A stretch of 64,000 nt of DNA from Flagellimonas sp947499585 (GTDB lineage Bacteria > Bacteroidota > Bacteroidia > Flavobacteriales > Flavobacteriaceae), in contig NZ_CP138995.1 of NCBI RefSeq assembly GCF_044596045.1, positions 930,001-994,000 on the forward strand, given 5' to 3'. The translations under genes and the position numbers were made by a program. Under the pieces are notes generated by a model that searched no databases, was not told where the DNA came from, and saw only the letters and a program-made list of their open reading frames with translations. Positions within the stretch are counted from its first letter, which is position 1. Each line of letters opens with the position of its first letter. Below are positions 26,062 to 35,030 of this stretch, in pieces.

Positions 26062-27102
26062 ATGAAATACACCAGACTTCCACATACCGATATTAAGGTA
26101 AGTAAAATCTGTTTGGGGACCATGACATGGGGAAGACAGAATACAGAAGATGAAGGTCATGAACAAATGGACTATGCCTTGGAACAAGGAATCAATTTCT
26201 TTGATACAGCTGAACTTTATCCCGTACCTGCCAAGAAAGAACTCTATGCAGTGACTGAAGAATTTATAGGCAACTGGTTTAAGAAAACAGGCAATAGGGA
26301 CAAAGTGGTCTTGGCATCAAAAATTGCCGGAAGAGGGGATTTTACCAAATTTATTAGAACAACTGGGTTTAGTAAAGAATCCATAATAAAAGCTGTTGAA
26401 GGAAGCCTAGAAAGACTTCAAACGGATTACATAGATCTTTACCAATTGCACTGGCCAGAACGGAATACCAATTATTTTGGACAGCGTGGATATAATGCCC
26501 ATGCTTTGGATGGATGGGAAGATAATATCCATCAAATTCTGGAAACCCTGCGTGATTTAATCTCTGAAGGAAAAATAAGGCAGGTCGGAATTTCCAATGA
26601 GACCCCTTGGGGAGCTATGCGTTTTTTGGAAGAAAGCAAGGTGCATAGGAGTTTACCAAGAATGCTGACTATCCAAAACCCATACAATCTCCTAAACCGA
26701 CTTTTTGAGGTTGGCCTTTCTGAGGTTTCAATGCGAGAAAATATTGGTTTGCTACCATATTCTCCGCTTGGTTTTGGGGTTTTGAGCGGGAAGTATTTGG
26801 GGGGATATAAGCCTAGGAAAGGAAGAGTAACTCTTTTCCCCAATTATAACAGATACAGTGGTAGTATTGCTAATTCGGCCACCGAAAAGTATCACAAATT
26901 GGCTGAGGACAATGGATTGAGTCTTGCCCAGATGGCTTTAGCTTTTGTAAACTCCAGACCTTTTGTAACCAGTAATATTATTGGTGCTACAACAATGGAG
27001 CAGTTAAAGGAAAACATTGGGAGCATAGATGTTGAACTTTCAGATGAGGTCTTGACCGGGATTGAGGCTATTCATAACGAAATTCCAAATCCAGCGCCTT
27101 AA
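26062..27102 (+). CDS. Aldo/keto reductase, Tas-like
   Basis: 346 residues. N-terminal LPHTDIKVSKICLGTMTWG, then a catalytic Tyr in AELYPVP (about residue 53), a Lys in VVLASK and a His in LYQLHWPERN. The LHWPxRxTxxFG stretch and overall length match the Tas subgroup of NADPH-dependent reductases. It reduces aldehydes or ketones; the physiological substrate is unknown. It converges on the PQQ dehydrogenase gene with a 6-base gap. Confidence 0.92.
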   Translation: MKYTRLPHTDIKVSKICLGTMTWGRQNTEDEGHEQMDYALEQGINFFDTAELYPVPAKKELYAVTEEFIGNWFKKTGNRDKVVLASKIAGRGDFTKFIRTTGFSKESIIKAVEGSLERLQTDYIDLYQLHWPERNTNYFGQRGYNAHALDGWEDNIHQILETLRDLISEGKIRQVGISNETPWGAMRFLEESKVHRSLPRMLTIQNPYNLLNRLFEVGLSEVSMRENIGLLPYSPLGFGVLSGKYLGGYKPRKGRVTLFPNYNRYSGSIANSATEKYHKLAEDNGLSLAQMALAFVNSRPFVTSNIIGATTMEQLKENIGSIDVELSDEVLTGIEAIHNEIPNPAP

Positions 27103-27108
27103 TTCACC

Positions 27109-29274
27109 TTATTCTAAAGCGTACGCTCTATATTCATCACCTGAGGCAGTTCCCATTTTACCACCTCCGCATGCGATGACCAAATATTGTATGTCATCAA
27201 CTTGGTATGTTGCTGGGGTTGCATAACCCCCTGCGGGCAAATCATCTTGCCATAACAATTTGCCTGTTTTCATATTGAAAGCGCGGATTTTCTCATCTTT
27301 AGTAGCGGCAATGAACAAAACGCCTCCTGCAGTTATAACGGGACCACCATAATTTTCGATTCCAGAAACAGGAACGTTAGGGTCATTTAATTTTTCTTCA
27401 TGACCCAAAGGAACCTTCCAAAGGTATTCGCCAGTATTTAAGTTGATGGCATTTAGGGTTCCCCATGGCGGTTTAACTACTGGAAAACCTCTATCATCCT
27501 TAAAACGTCCAAAACCAGAAAGGGCATAAGGAACATCCAATGTTATTTTTTCTGCCCTATGGTCAGTTTCTTTTTCAAGTTTGGTTAGAAAAAAAGTTAT
27601 TTCATTTATTTCTTCTTCAGTTAGGTTAGGCATTGCCGGCATGGCACCTTTCCCCTTTTTCAGTGTGGTCTTAATAGAATCGGAACCCAATCGCAGATTT
27701 ACATTTTGAAGTTCAGGAATTCCAGCTAACCCTTGAAGGTCTCCACCATGGCAGCGAGCGCAATGTATTTGTGTTAATGATTGGCCTAAATTCTGACTAT
27801 CTGTGTTATTAGAGTTAAGAGCTTTCATTTTTACGATCCATGCCATTTCATTTGAATTCACATACATAACACTTGTGGTAGGGTCCAAAGCTGCACCTCC
27901 CCATTCTGCACCTCCATCTGCCCCTGGGTAAAGAACTACCCCAGTTGTATCAATAGGAACAAATTGACCTTGGGATGTAATTGAGTTAAATTTTTCTAGA
28001 ACAGTAGGGGAATCATCGCTTCCGGCCTTGTCTACCAAATCATCCACAAAGGCTTTTCGGTTTGGGTCATACAAATCGTTTTCTGCGAGAACTTGTCTTG
28101 CGAATGGTTTTGGCTTTAGCGGCAAGGGTTGTGTTTCAAAGGCTTGTTCTCCACTTAATTTTGATTTGGGATATGACTTTTCTTCAATAGGGAATAGTGG
28201 CTCGCCTGTTACCCGATCGAATATAAATACGTGTCCACTTTTTGTTACTTGAGCCACCGCGGGAATATCTTTACCATCTCGTTTTATAGTCAATAAGTTT
28301 GGAGGGGCAGGTAAATCTCTGTCCCACATATCATGATGCACCATTTGAAAGTGCCACATTCGCTCACCCGTTTTTGCATTAAGGGCCAACAATGAATTGG
28401 CAAAAAGATTGGCTCCACTGCGATCACCTCCATACCAATCAAACGCTGCTGATCCTGTGGGAACATAGACGATGCCTCTTTCTGTATCCATTGCCATTCC
28501 TGCCCAGCTATTGGCTCCTCCAACACTTTTATAGGCATCTTTGGGCCATGTGTCATAACCAAATTCATCAGGTTGTGGAATGGTATGAAATGTCCATTCA
28601 ATTTCTCCAGATAGGATATTGTATGCTCTTATGTGCCCTGGTGAAGAACCAGGACCTTCACCAACTCTTGTTCCCTGAATCAAAAGGTTTTTATAGATGG
28701 CACCAGGTGTATTTGAAACTACAGATAATTGTTCAGGGTCTCTTCCAAGGCCTTCCCTTAAATCAATGCTGCCTTCATTTCCAAAAGAAGTGATTGGTTT
28801 GCCATTCTCAACATCTATTGCAAATAACTTGGAGCCCGAAGTGAAAAATAGACGGCTTCCCTCATTTTTTTCAGATTTCCAAAAAACCAGACCCCTATTA
28901 ACTCCCAGACCAGAATTATCTTTTAACGAAGGACTAAATTTCCAGATTTCCTTACCTGTTCCAGCATGAATGGCGAAGAGTTCAATTGCAGCATTTACTC
29001 CGTAAAGTATATTGCCGACAATTAATGGATTGGTTTGAATTTGTGTAGTTCTTTCTTCTTGAACACCACCGCTTTTATACTTCCAAGCCAATCGCAATCC
29101 ACTAACGTTCAAAGTATCAATTTTATCCAAGGTGGAATAATGTGACCTTTCAGGGTCTCCAAGGTAATGTTGCCAAGTGGCATAATATTCCTTGTTATTT
29201 GAATTATTGGCAGTTTTGGTACAGCTGAGAAAAAGTATACCAATCAAAAAAATACAATAGATCGAAGCTTTCAC
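27109..29274 (-). CDS. PQQ-type quinoprotein dehydrogenase with inserted cytochrome c domain
   Basis: 721 residues, a lipoprotein (signal ending FLSC). Propeller blades from about residue 30 include WQHYLGDPERSHYSTL, GKEIWKF and GGAEWGGAALDP, similar to membrane glucose-dehydrogenase-type quinoproteins. A cytochrome c domain with CARCH (about residue 503-507) and an axial-Met region (AMPAMPNLTEEEI) is inserted before the last blades. It would oxidise an alcohol or sugar in the periplasm and pass electrons to the haem. It stands alone. Confidence 0.87.
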   Translation of the reverse strand: MKASIYCIFLIGILFLSCTKTANNSNNKEYYATWQHYLGDPERSHYSTLDKIDTLNVSGLRLAWKYKSGGVQEERTTQIQTNPLIVGNILYGVNAAIELFAIHAGTGKEIWKFSPSLKDNSGLGVNRGLVFWKSEKNEGSRLFFTSGSKLFAIDVENGKPITSFGNEGSIDLREGLGRDPEQLSVVSNTPGAIYKNLLIQGTRVGEGPGSSPGHIRAYNILSGEIEWTFHTIPQPDEFGYDTWPKDAYKSVGGANSWAGMAMDTERGIVYVPTGSAAFDWYGGDRSGANLFANSLLALNAKTGERMWHFQMVHHDMWDRDLPAPPNLLTIKRDGKDIPAVAQVTKSGHVFIFDRVTGEPLFPIEEKSYPKSKLSGEQAFETQPLPLKPKPFARQVLAENDLYDPNRKAFVDDLVDKAGSDDSPTVLEKFNSITSQGQFVPIDTTGVVLYPGADGGAEWGGAALDPTTSVMYVNSNEMAWIVKMKALNSNNTDSQNLGQSLTQIHCARCHGGDLQGLAGIPELQNVNLRLGSDSIKTTLKKGKGAMPAMPNLTEEEINEITFFLTKLEKETDHRAEKITLDVPYALSGFGRFKDDRGFPVVKPPWGTLNAINLNTGEYLWKVPLGHEEKLNDPNVPVSGIENYGGPVITAGGVLFIAATKDEKIRAFNMKTGKLLWQDDLPAGGYATPATYQVDDIQYLVIACGGGKMGTASGDEYRAYALE

Positions 29275-29325
29275 GAGGATTGTTTTCTAAATATAAAAAG
29301 ATAAGATATAGAAAACTAGTTGTGG

Positions 29326-30684
29326 TTAGAATAGTGAGCTTACCACATCTTCAATTTTGGAAACCAACTGTATTTGAATAGAAGTGTTTTTAAGACCAAT
29401 TTTGTTGCTTTTGGAAACATAAATTTGGGTAAAACCTAGTTTTTCAGCTTCCAGAATACGTTGATCTACGCGCTGTACAGGCCTTATTTCTCCTGCTAAT
29501 CCCACTTCTGCAGCAAAGCAAGTTCCCTTTTCAATAGGAATGTCCGCATTGCTAGATAAAATTGCAGCCAGCACTGCCAAATCAATAGCTGGGTCATCTA
29601 CTGAGATGCCGCCTGTAATATTTAAAAAAACATCTTTTGCAGCTAATTTAAATCCGGCTCTTTTTTCAAGAACTGCTAAAAGCATGTTCAAGCGCTTGGC
29701 ATTGAATCCTGTTGCAGATCGTTGAGGTGTTCCATACACCGCGGTACTCACCAATGCCTGTATTTCAATCAGTAAAGGTCGCATACCTTCTACAGTAGCT
29801 GCAATTGCAGTCCCACTTAGGTCTTCTTCGTTTTTGGAAATAAGGACTTCAGATGGGTTGTTCACTTCTCTAAGTCCGCTTCCTTGCATTTCGTAGATAC
29901 CCAATTCTGCAGTGGAACCAAATCTGTTTTTAAGTGAACGAAGAATTCGGTACACATAATTACGATCACCCTCAAACTGCAATACCGTATCTACCATATG
30001 TTCCAAAATTTTGGGCCCGGCTATGGAGCCGTCTTTGGTAATGTGACCAACCAGAATTACTGGGATACTACTTTCCTTGGCAAATTTGATAAGCTCTGCG
30101 GTGCTTTCCCTTATTTGTGAAATGCTTCCTGCCGCGGATTCAATATAATCCGTATGTAATGTTTGGATAGAATCGATAACCACTAAGTCTGGTTCTAAAG
30201 CAGCTATTTGCTGGAATATATTCTGTGTTTTGGTTTCTGTAAGGATGAAGCAATTTTCACTGTTAGGGTGAATACGATCTGCACGCATTTTTACCTGTTT
30301 CTGACTTTCCTCGCCAGAAACGTATAAGGTCTTATAGGCTAGCTTAAGTGCTATTTGCAACAACAAAGTACTTTTTCCAATACCTGGTTCACCTCCCAAT
30401 AAAATTAGGGAGCCAGGCACAAGTCCTCCGCCTAAAACCCTATTAAATTCTTGGTCTTGAGTATCTAATCTAATTTCCTTTTCGTTGGTTATTTCAGAAA
30501 CGCGTAAAGGTGTTGAAGCTTTCTTTACTGAATTGGAGTTACTTTTCCAGCTCTTTTTCTCTTCTTTTTGAACCACTTCTTCCACAATGGTGTTCCATTG
30601 TTTGCAAGAAGAACATTGTCCAGCCCATTTAGCATGCTGAGCACCACAATTTTGACAAAAGAAAGCTGTTTTGATTTTAGCCAT
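29326..30684 (-). CDS. radA: DNA repair protein RadA
   Basis: 452 residues. A four-Cys zinc finger (CQNC and CSSC) at residues 9-31, a Walker A GGEPGIGKST at about 93, the RadA KNRFG motif (LKNRFG), and a C-terminal Lon-protease-like domain. RadA is a RecA-like ATPase acting on branched recombination intermediates. It is the last gene of the run panC-panD-flippase-esterase-like-radA, after a gap of 78 bases. Confidence 0.96.
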   Translation of the reverse strand: MAKIKTAFFCQNCGAQHAKWAGQCSSCKQWNTIVEEVVQKEEKKSWKSNSNSVKKASTPLRVSEITNEKEIRLDTQDQEFNRVLGGGLVPGSLILLGGEPGIGKSTLLLQIALKLAYKTLYVSGEESQKQVKMRADRIHPNSENCFILTETKTQNIFQQIAALEPDLVVIDSIQTLHTDYIESAAGSISQIRESTAELIKFAKESSIPVILVGHITKDGSIAGPKILEHMVDTVLQFEGDRNYVYRILRSLKNRFGSTAELGIYEMQGSGLREVNNPSEVLISKNEEDLSGTAIAATVEGMRPLLIEIQALVSTAVYGTPQRSATGFNAKRLNMLLAVLEKRAGFKLAAKDVFLNITGGISVDDPAIDLAVLAAILSSNADIPIEKGTCFAAEVGLAGEIRPVQRVDQRILEAEKLGFTQIYVSKSNKIGLKNTSIQIQLVSKIEDVVSSLF

Positions 30685-30762
30685 TAACCTTTTTGGTTTT
30701 GGCTAAAGATATTGATTTTGATGGATTGTTTGTAAAACCCCTTGTGCTAAAAATTCAGCGAT

Positions 30763-31905
30763 TTAGTAACCAAAGTCGGCTTTTAACGCATCTATTTTTT
30801 CAAGTGCCATATCCTTGGTCAAAAAGTCAATTTCTTCCATTTGAAATGCCTTTTCAAATGTTTTGAATGCTTTTTTGGGTTCTCCCAATTCCTCATAGTA
30901 TTCACCCTCAAAATAGAATCCGAGCATGGTGTCTGGAAATTGTTTCTTACAGAGTTCAGCCAAAGGCTTTAATGATTCAATATCTTCTTTTTTAAGGCAG
31001 GCAGCATAGATGGCCATAATGTCATTTAGTTCTACAGGCTTTTTGAAACCCAGGAGATTTTCTATCATATTATATCTGTCTTCCAGATATTTGAAAACAG
31101 GTTCATTAGAAGCTAGAATTTCAGTTTTATATTCCTTAGGGCTTATAGGTCTGAATATTTTAAAGACATTGTCAAAAGCTTTGCTTATGCCATAGGCGGC
31201 AATGGAGACATGGTCGGCATCATTATATTCATCAAAAAAATAGTGAAGCGTTTCCTTATCTATTGATTTGATTGCATTGTTCATTTGAAGTATTCGCTGT
31301 CTATCTTCTGTTTTTTCTTTTTCTAAAATAATATTGTAGAAAATCTCTTGGTTTAAATCTGACAGACGAGAGGGAACTCGACTTTCCATTTCTGTGGCCA
31401 ATACGGGTGAAATAGACAGGTAAGAGTTAAAAAGTGATTTATCCTTAAAAAGGAAATAGTTGCCAAAATTTGCGGTTATATCGTAACCAGCAAACATTTT
31501 AAAGGGAGCAATGCTATAATTAGTTTCTAGGTAGGGAATTAGTTCTGTGCCAAGGAATTCATAAAATTGAGTTCCTTTCTCTGTGGGCAAACCTGTGGTT
31601 TGTTCAAAATCACAATCTTCCCATCTAAGGTCATTTTCCGCTTGATCAATTCCTACAATAATAGCTTGTGGCATTCTATGATGCCTGCTATAAAATTTTG
31701 CATTGGCCACAACAATATCAAAAAGATACTCCGCATCCAGTACAACGATTAGTGGGTATTTTTTCTCATCAGAATAATCTTCAGGAAAATAATAGGATAC
31801 CCCTCTTCTTTCCTGAAGCTTGAATGATTCAAAAATCTCTTTTTTTATCTGTGCGCCAAGATTAAAACATAGTAGGCCTATTAGGAGAAATAGACATCTT
31901 TTCAT
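30763..31905 (-). CDS. Secreted esterase-like alpha/beta hydrolase with a lost nucleophile
   Basis: 380 residues with a signal peptide ending near LGAQ. Residues about 35-260 resemble putative esterases of the EstD/Fes type (YPLIVVLDAEYLFD, AIIVGIDQAE). At the nucleophile elbow, where the family has G-x-S-x-G, this protein reads GYDITANF, so the Ser is Asp. The C-terminal 100 residues have tetratricopeptide-like helices (GFYFEGEYYEELGEPKKAFKTFEKAF). It is probably non-catalytic or uses a different residue. It lies between the flippase and radA genes. Confidence 0.78.
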   Translation of the reverse strand: MKRCLFLLIGLLCFNLGAQIKKEIFESFKLQERRGVSYYFPEDYSDEKKYPLIVVLDAEYLFDIVVANAKFYSRHHRMPQAIIVGIDQAENDLRWEDCDFEQTTGLPTEKGTQFYEFLGTELIPYLETNYSIAPFKMFAGYDITANFGNYFLFKDKSLFNSYLSISPVLATEMESRVPSRLSDLNQEIFYNIILEKEKTEDRQRILQMNNAIKSIDKETLHYFFDEYNDADHVSIAAYGISKAFDNVFKIFRPISPKEYKTEILASNEPVFKYLEDRYNMIENLLGFKKPVELNDIMAIYAACLKKEDIESLKPLAELCKKQFPDTMLGFYFEGEYYEELGEPKKAFKTFEKAFQMEEIDFLTKDMALEKIDALKADFGY

Positions 31906-31932
31906 TTGGTCAAGTTTTAATGTGGTAGGGGT

Positions 31933-32898
31933 TTACCGATTTCTATTCAATAACGGTAAGACAATAAAGGATATTGTGCCAAAAACAACCACCATTAGCG
32001 TTTGGGCCGTCCACATGATCCAACCATAAGCATCTCCAGAGGTTTTACTTACTCCGTAAACGGATAGTGCTGCAGTAACCACTATTGGGAAAAGTCCCAA
32101 TCCGCCGTTTGTGGCAGCCATGGCAAAAGCACCTGCCACAAAAGCTACAAGAAATGCACCCAATGGGAGTTCGGTGGTTTCAGGCACGGTAAATTTGATG
32201 ACCCAAAACATACCAATATAACAGGCCCAAATAAAGAAGGTGTGAAAAATAAAGGCGGCTTTATTCTTCATTTTAAAAATACTAAGCACACCATCTAAAA
32301 GCCCGTTTAGAAATGTTTTGATCTTAATGGCAAAATTGGAAGTTGACTTTTTAATTATTCGTATGGCAATATATAGGCCAAGGACTCCAACCAACAAAAG
32401 CAATAGGGAGCCTACCAGTCCTATTCCATTTTCCTGAAGAATCCCCAAGATGACATCGGTTTGAAAAAGAAGCGCCGCGGCTATAACCAACAAAAGCATT
32501 ATCACATCAATAATTCGTTCTGTAACAATGGTGCCAAAGCCTTTTTCAAAAGGTACGCTTTCGTAAGTATTTAATGCAGTTGCCCTTAAAAATTCACCAG
32601 ACCTAAGTACTAGTGTATTAGCGAAATAGCTTATCAAGATAATAAGAACGTTATTAATAAGCTTTGGTTTGTGGCCTAAAGGGGCTAAAAGGTAGTTCCA
32701 TCGAATGGCTCTAGAGATATGGCTTAGAATGCCAATAAATATGGATAAAAAGACCCATACCAAGTCTGCGTTTTGGATGGATTCAAGAATCTTTTCCCGG
32801 TCCTCTGGTGAAGTTGAAGAAAAGGAGTAAAAAACAAGCCCTGCTCCAATAAGGATGGGAATTGCTATTTTTAGAATCTTTTTGAGAGAACTGTTCAA
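31933..32898 (-). CDS. Lysylphosphatidylglycerol synthase-type flippase (UPF0104)
   Basis: 321 residues, about eight transmembrane segments. The pattern around SRAIRWNYLLAPLG and the GGLGLFPIVV motif match the LPG synthase/AglD transmembrane family, inner-membrane proteins that may move lipid-linked substrates. The start codon follows panD by 2 bases, so the two are translationally close. Function in this operon is unknown. Confidence 0.85.
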   Translation of the reverse strand: MNSSLKKILKIAIPILIGAGLVFYSFSSTSPEDREKILESIQNADLVWVFLSIFIGILSHISRAIRWNYLLAPLGHKPKLINNVLIILISYFANTLVLRSGEFLRATALNTYESVPFEKGFGTIVTERIIDVIMLLLVIAAALLFQTDVILGILQENGIGLVGSLLLLLVGVLGLYIAIRIIKKSTSNFAIKIKTFLNGLLDGVLSIFKMKNKAAFIFHTFFIWACYIGMFWVIKFTVPETTELPLGAFLVAFVAGAFAMAATNGGLGLFPIVVTAALSVYGVSKTSGDAYGWIMWTAQTLMVVVFGTISFIVLPLLNRNR

Positions 32899-32900
32899 AA

Positions 32901-33251
32901 TTAGTTCAAAAGGTTGGTCTCTTCATTAGGGAAAACCAATGCTGGATTAAAGGCTTTTGCTTCCTCAATGTCCATCCATGCATAGGTTATAAGTATTAAT
33001 ACATCACCCACTGCAACTTTGCGGGCGGCGGCTCCATTCAGCGTAAGTTCACCAGATCCTCTTGGGCCAGGAATGGCATAGGTTTCTAATCGTTCGCCAT
33101 TATTGTTGTTCACAATTTGAACTTTTTCCCCCCTAACAATGTTTGCTGCATCCATTACATCTTCATCAATGGTTATACTGCCTATATAATTAAGGTCTGC
33201 TCCGGTAACTTTTACCCTGTGAATTTTAGATTTTACAACTTGTACTTGCAT
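32901..33251 (-). CDS. panD: Aspartate 1-decarboxylase
   Basis: 116 residues, the usual length. The self-cleavage site is the Gly-Ser in YIGSITID (about residue 23-26), which creates the pyruvoyl cofactor. It makes beta-alanine for pantothenate. It follows panC by 13 bases and precedes the flippase. Confidence 0.97.
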   Translation of the reverse strand: MQVQVVKSKIHRVKVTGADLNYIGSITIDEDVMDAANIVRGEKVQIVNNNNGERLETYAIPGPRGSGELTLNGAAARKVAVGDVLILITYAWMDIEEAKAFNPALVFPNEETNLLN

Positions 33252-33264
33252 GGCGCAAAATTAA

Positions 33265-34113
33265 TTAATTCAATCTTAGATTGTCTATTAAGCGAACGTC
33301 ATTTGCGTAAACGGCTATAAACGCTCTGTATTTTCTATCTGCCTGCTTTTTAAGCATTGGAGTAAGTGTGTCTTCATCTGCAATTTCAAAATACTCTAAT
33401 TTCAAAAAGGTATTTTGCTCAAACTGGGATTTAACCCACTCCCTAATATGATAAGCACTTTCCGTGCCAAATTTTGTCTTGGCAGTTAGTAGGGTATTGT
33501 AGACAAAACTTGCTTCTTCTCTTGTTTTTTTTGACAAACGCTCATTGCGGGAACTCATGGCCAATCCATTGGATTCTCGCTCTATAGGGCAACCGATAAT
33601 ATGATATGGCAGTTTCTTGGACTCCACCATTTTTCTAATAATCTGTAATTGCTGAAAATCTTTTTCCCCAAAATAGGCCCTGTCTGGGGAAACGGTTTTA
33701 AGGAACAATTCTACAATGGTTCCAACACCATCAAAATGTCCTTCTCTAAACTCGCCTTCCATTACCTTGTCCAATCCATCAAATTGGTAGGCCTGTGATT
33801 TTATACTGTTGCCATAGATTTCATCAGTAGAGGGGGTAAAAACAACAATATGCTTTGAAACGCTCTTTAATAGATTAAAATCTTGCTCTAGATTTTTTGG
33901 ATATTTCTCCAAATCATCTTTTTTATCAAATTGTGTGGGGTTCACAAAAATACTTACAACTACCAAATCATTTTCTGAAAGTGCAGTTTTTACCAAAGAG
34001 ATATGACCCTGGTGCAAAGCTCCCATGGTGGGAACCAAACCAATAGCATGGTTTTTGTTTCTTTCTTCTTGCAAGAAGGAATCAAGTTCCTTTTTTTGTT
34101 CAAATATGTGCAT
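33265..34113 (-). CDS. panC: Pantothenate synthetase
   Basis: 282 residues from the ATG at 34113; a TTG four codons upstream is less likely. PTMGALHQGH at about residue 28 is the HIGH-like motif, and MSSRNERLS lies near residue 185. It joins pantoate and beta-alanine in coenzyme A synthesis. It pairs with panD and is divergent from the glycogen-synthase-like gene, so both are probably driven from the shared 102-base region. Confidence 0.97.
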   Translation of the reverse strand: MHIFEQKKELDSFLQEERNKNHAIGLVPTMGALHQGHISLVKTALSENDLVVVSIFVNPTQFDKKDDLEKYPKNLEQDFNLLKSVSKHIVVFTPSTDEIYGNSIKSQAYQFDGLDKVMEGEFREGHFDGVGTIVELFLKTVSPDRAYFGEKDFQQLQIIRKMVESKKLPYHIIGCPIERESNGLAMSSRNERLSKKTREEASFVYNTLLTAKTKFGTESAYHIREWVKSQFEQNTFLKLEYFEIADEDTLTPMLKKQADRKYRAFIAVYANDVRLIDNLRLN

Positions 34114-34132
34114 GTAGCGGTTCAAAAGCGTG

Positions 34133-34140
34133 CAAAAATA
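34133..34140 (-). promoter_or_regulatory. -7 promoter element (TATTTTTG) for panC
   Basis: On the minus strand TATTTTTG lies 19 bases before the panC ATG at 34113. It matches TAnnTTTG; the -33 element was not assigned. Confidence 0.5.
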
Positions 34141-34171
34141 CTATAAATACTGCTAATCGGCATAATTTTTG

Positions 34172-34179
34172 TATTTTTG
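34172..34179 (+). promoter_or_regulatory. -7 promoter element (TATTTTTG) for the glycogen-synthase-like gene
   Basis: The plus-strand match to TAnnTTTG, 36 bases before the ATG at 34216, back to back with the panC element. Confidence 0.5.
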
Positions 34180-34215
34180 CAGCTACGTTTTTCAGATAAG
34201 AAAAAGAAAGTGTTT

Positions 34216-35025
34216 ATGAATGGTAAAAAGATATTGTTTGTATCTTCTGAATTAGTGCCTTACCTCCCAGAGAATCCAGTTTCCTTAATGTCTTACGAAG
34301 CGCCAAGAATGGTGAACAGTAATGGAGGACAGATACGAATTTTCATGCCAAGATATGGCAATATTAATGAAAGAAGACATCAATTACATGAAGTAATTCG
34401 TTTGTCGGGAATGAATTTGGTTATCAATGATATGGATATGCCCCTAATAATTAAGGTGGCATCTATTCCTAAAGAACGAATCCAAGTTTATTTTATTGAT
34501 AACGAAGAATATTTTAAAAGAAAAGCAACTTTTGAAGACGCTGAGGGAAATTTGTTTTCGGACAACGATGAGCGCGCAATTTTCTTTGCAAAAGGAGTTG
34601 TTGAGACAGTCAAAAAACTAAATTGGTCACCAGATATCATTCATGTCCATGGATGGATGGCTTCATTACTTCCACTATACCTTCGGAAATATTATGCTGA
34701 TGAACCTTTGTTTGCAGACAGCAAAATTGTGACCTCCGTTTACGGTAAAGGTTATGAAGGCGAATTGGATAATGAAATGATGAACAAAATTGCTTTTGAT
34801 GGCATTCCGGAGGAAAATATTTCTTCACTCTCCGCGCCTGACTATAATAATTTGTTAAAAGTAGCAGTAGATTATTCTGATGCGATTATTTTAGCCTCGG
34901 AAGAGATTTCGGATGAACTGAAGAATCACATTGCAAATCTTTCCAAACCTGTACTGCCCTACGTTTCGCTTCAAGAGGCGGAGGACGCGTACACAAATTT
35001 CTATAAAGCAGAAGTTTTAAAATAA
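34216..35025 (+). CDS. Glycogen/starch-synthase-like protein, catalytic N-domain only
   Basis: 269 residues from the ATG at 34216. It begins NGKKILFVSSELVPY, as GT5 synthases do, and has DIIHVHGWMASLLPLYLR (about residue 137), matching the GT5 N-domain. At 269 residues it is about half the usual length, so the C-terminal ADP-glucose-binding domain is absent. It probably does not synthesise glycogen by itself. It sits between panC and the DUF4270 gene, 5 bases from the latter. Confidence 0.82.
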   Translation: MNGKKILFVSSELVPYLPENPVSLMSYEAPRMVNSNGGQIRIFMPRYGNINERRHQLHEVIRLSGMNLVINDMDMPLIIKVASIPKERIQVYFIDNEEYFKRKATFEDAEGNLFSDNDERAIFFAKGVVETVKKLNWSPDIIHVHGWMASLLPLYLRKYYADEPLFADSKIVTSVYGKGYEGELDNEMMNKIAFDGIPEENISSLSAPDYNNLLKVAVDYSDAIILASEEISDELKNHIANLSKPVLPYVSLQEAEDAYTNFYKAEVLK

Positions 35026-35030
35026 ATTGC

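Noticed and set aside
28028..28969. Plus-strand frames opposite the PQQ dehydrogenase gene
   Set aside because: Antisense shadows; the minus-strand propeller and cytochrome c motifs explain the DNA.
34177..34215. TTG at 34177 as the start of the glycogen-synthase-like gene
   Set aside because: It lies within the -7 promoter element, and the ATG at 34216 begins the conserved N-terminus.
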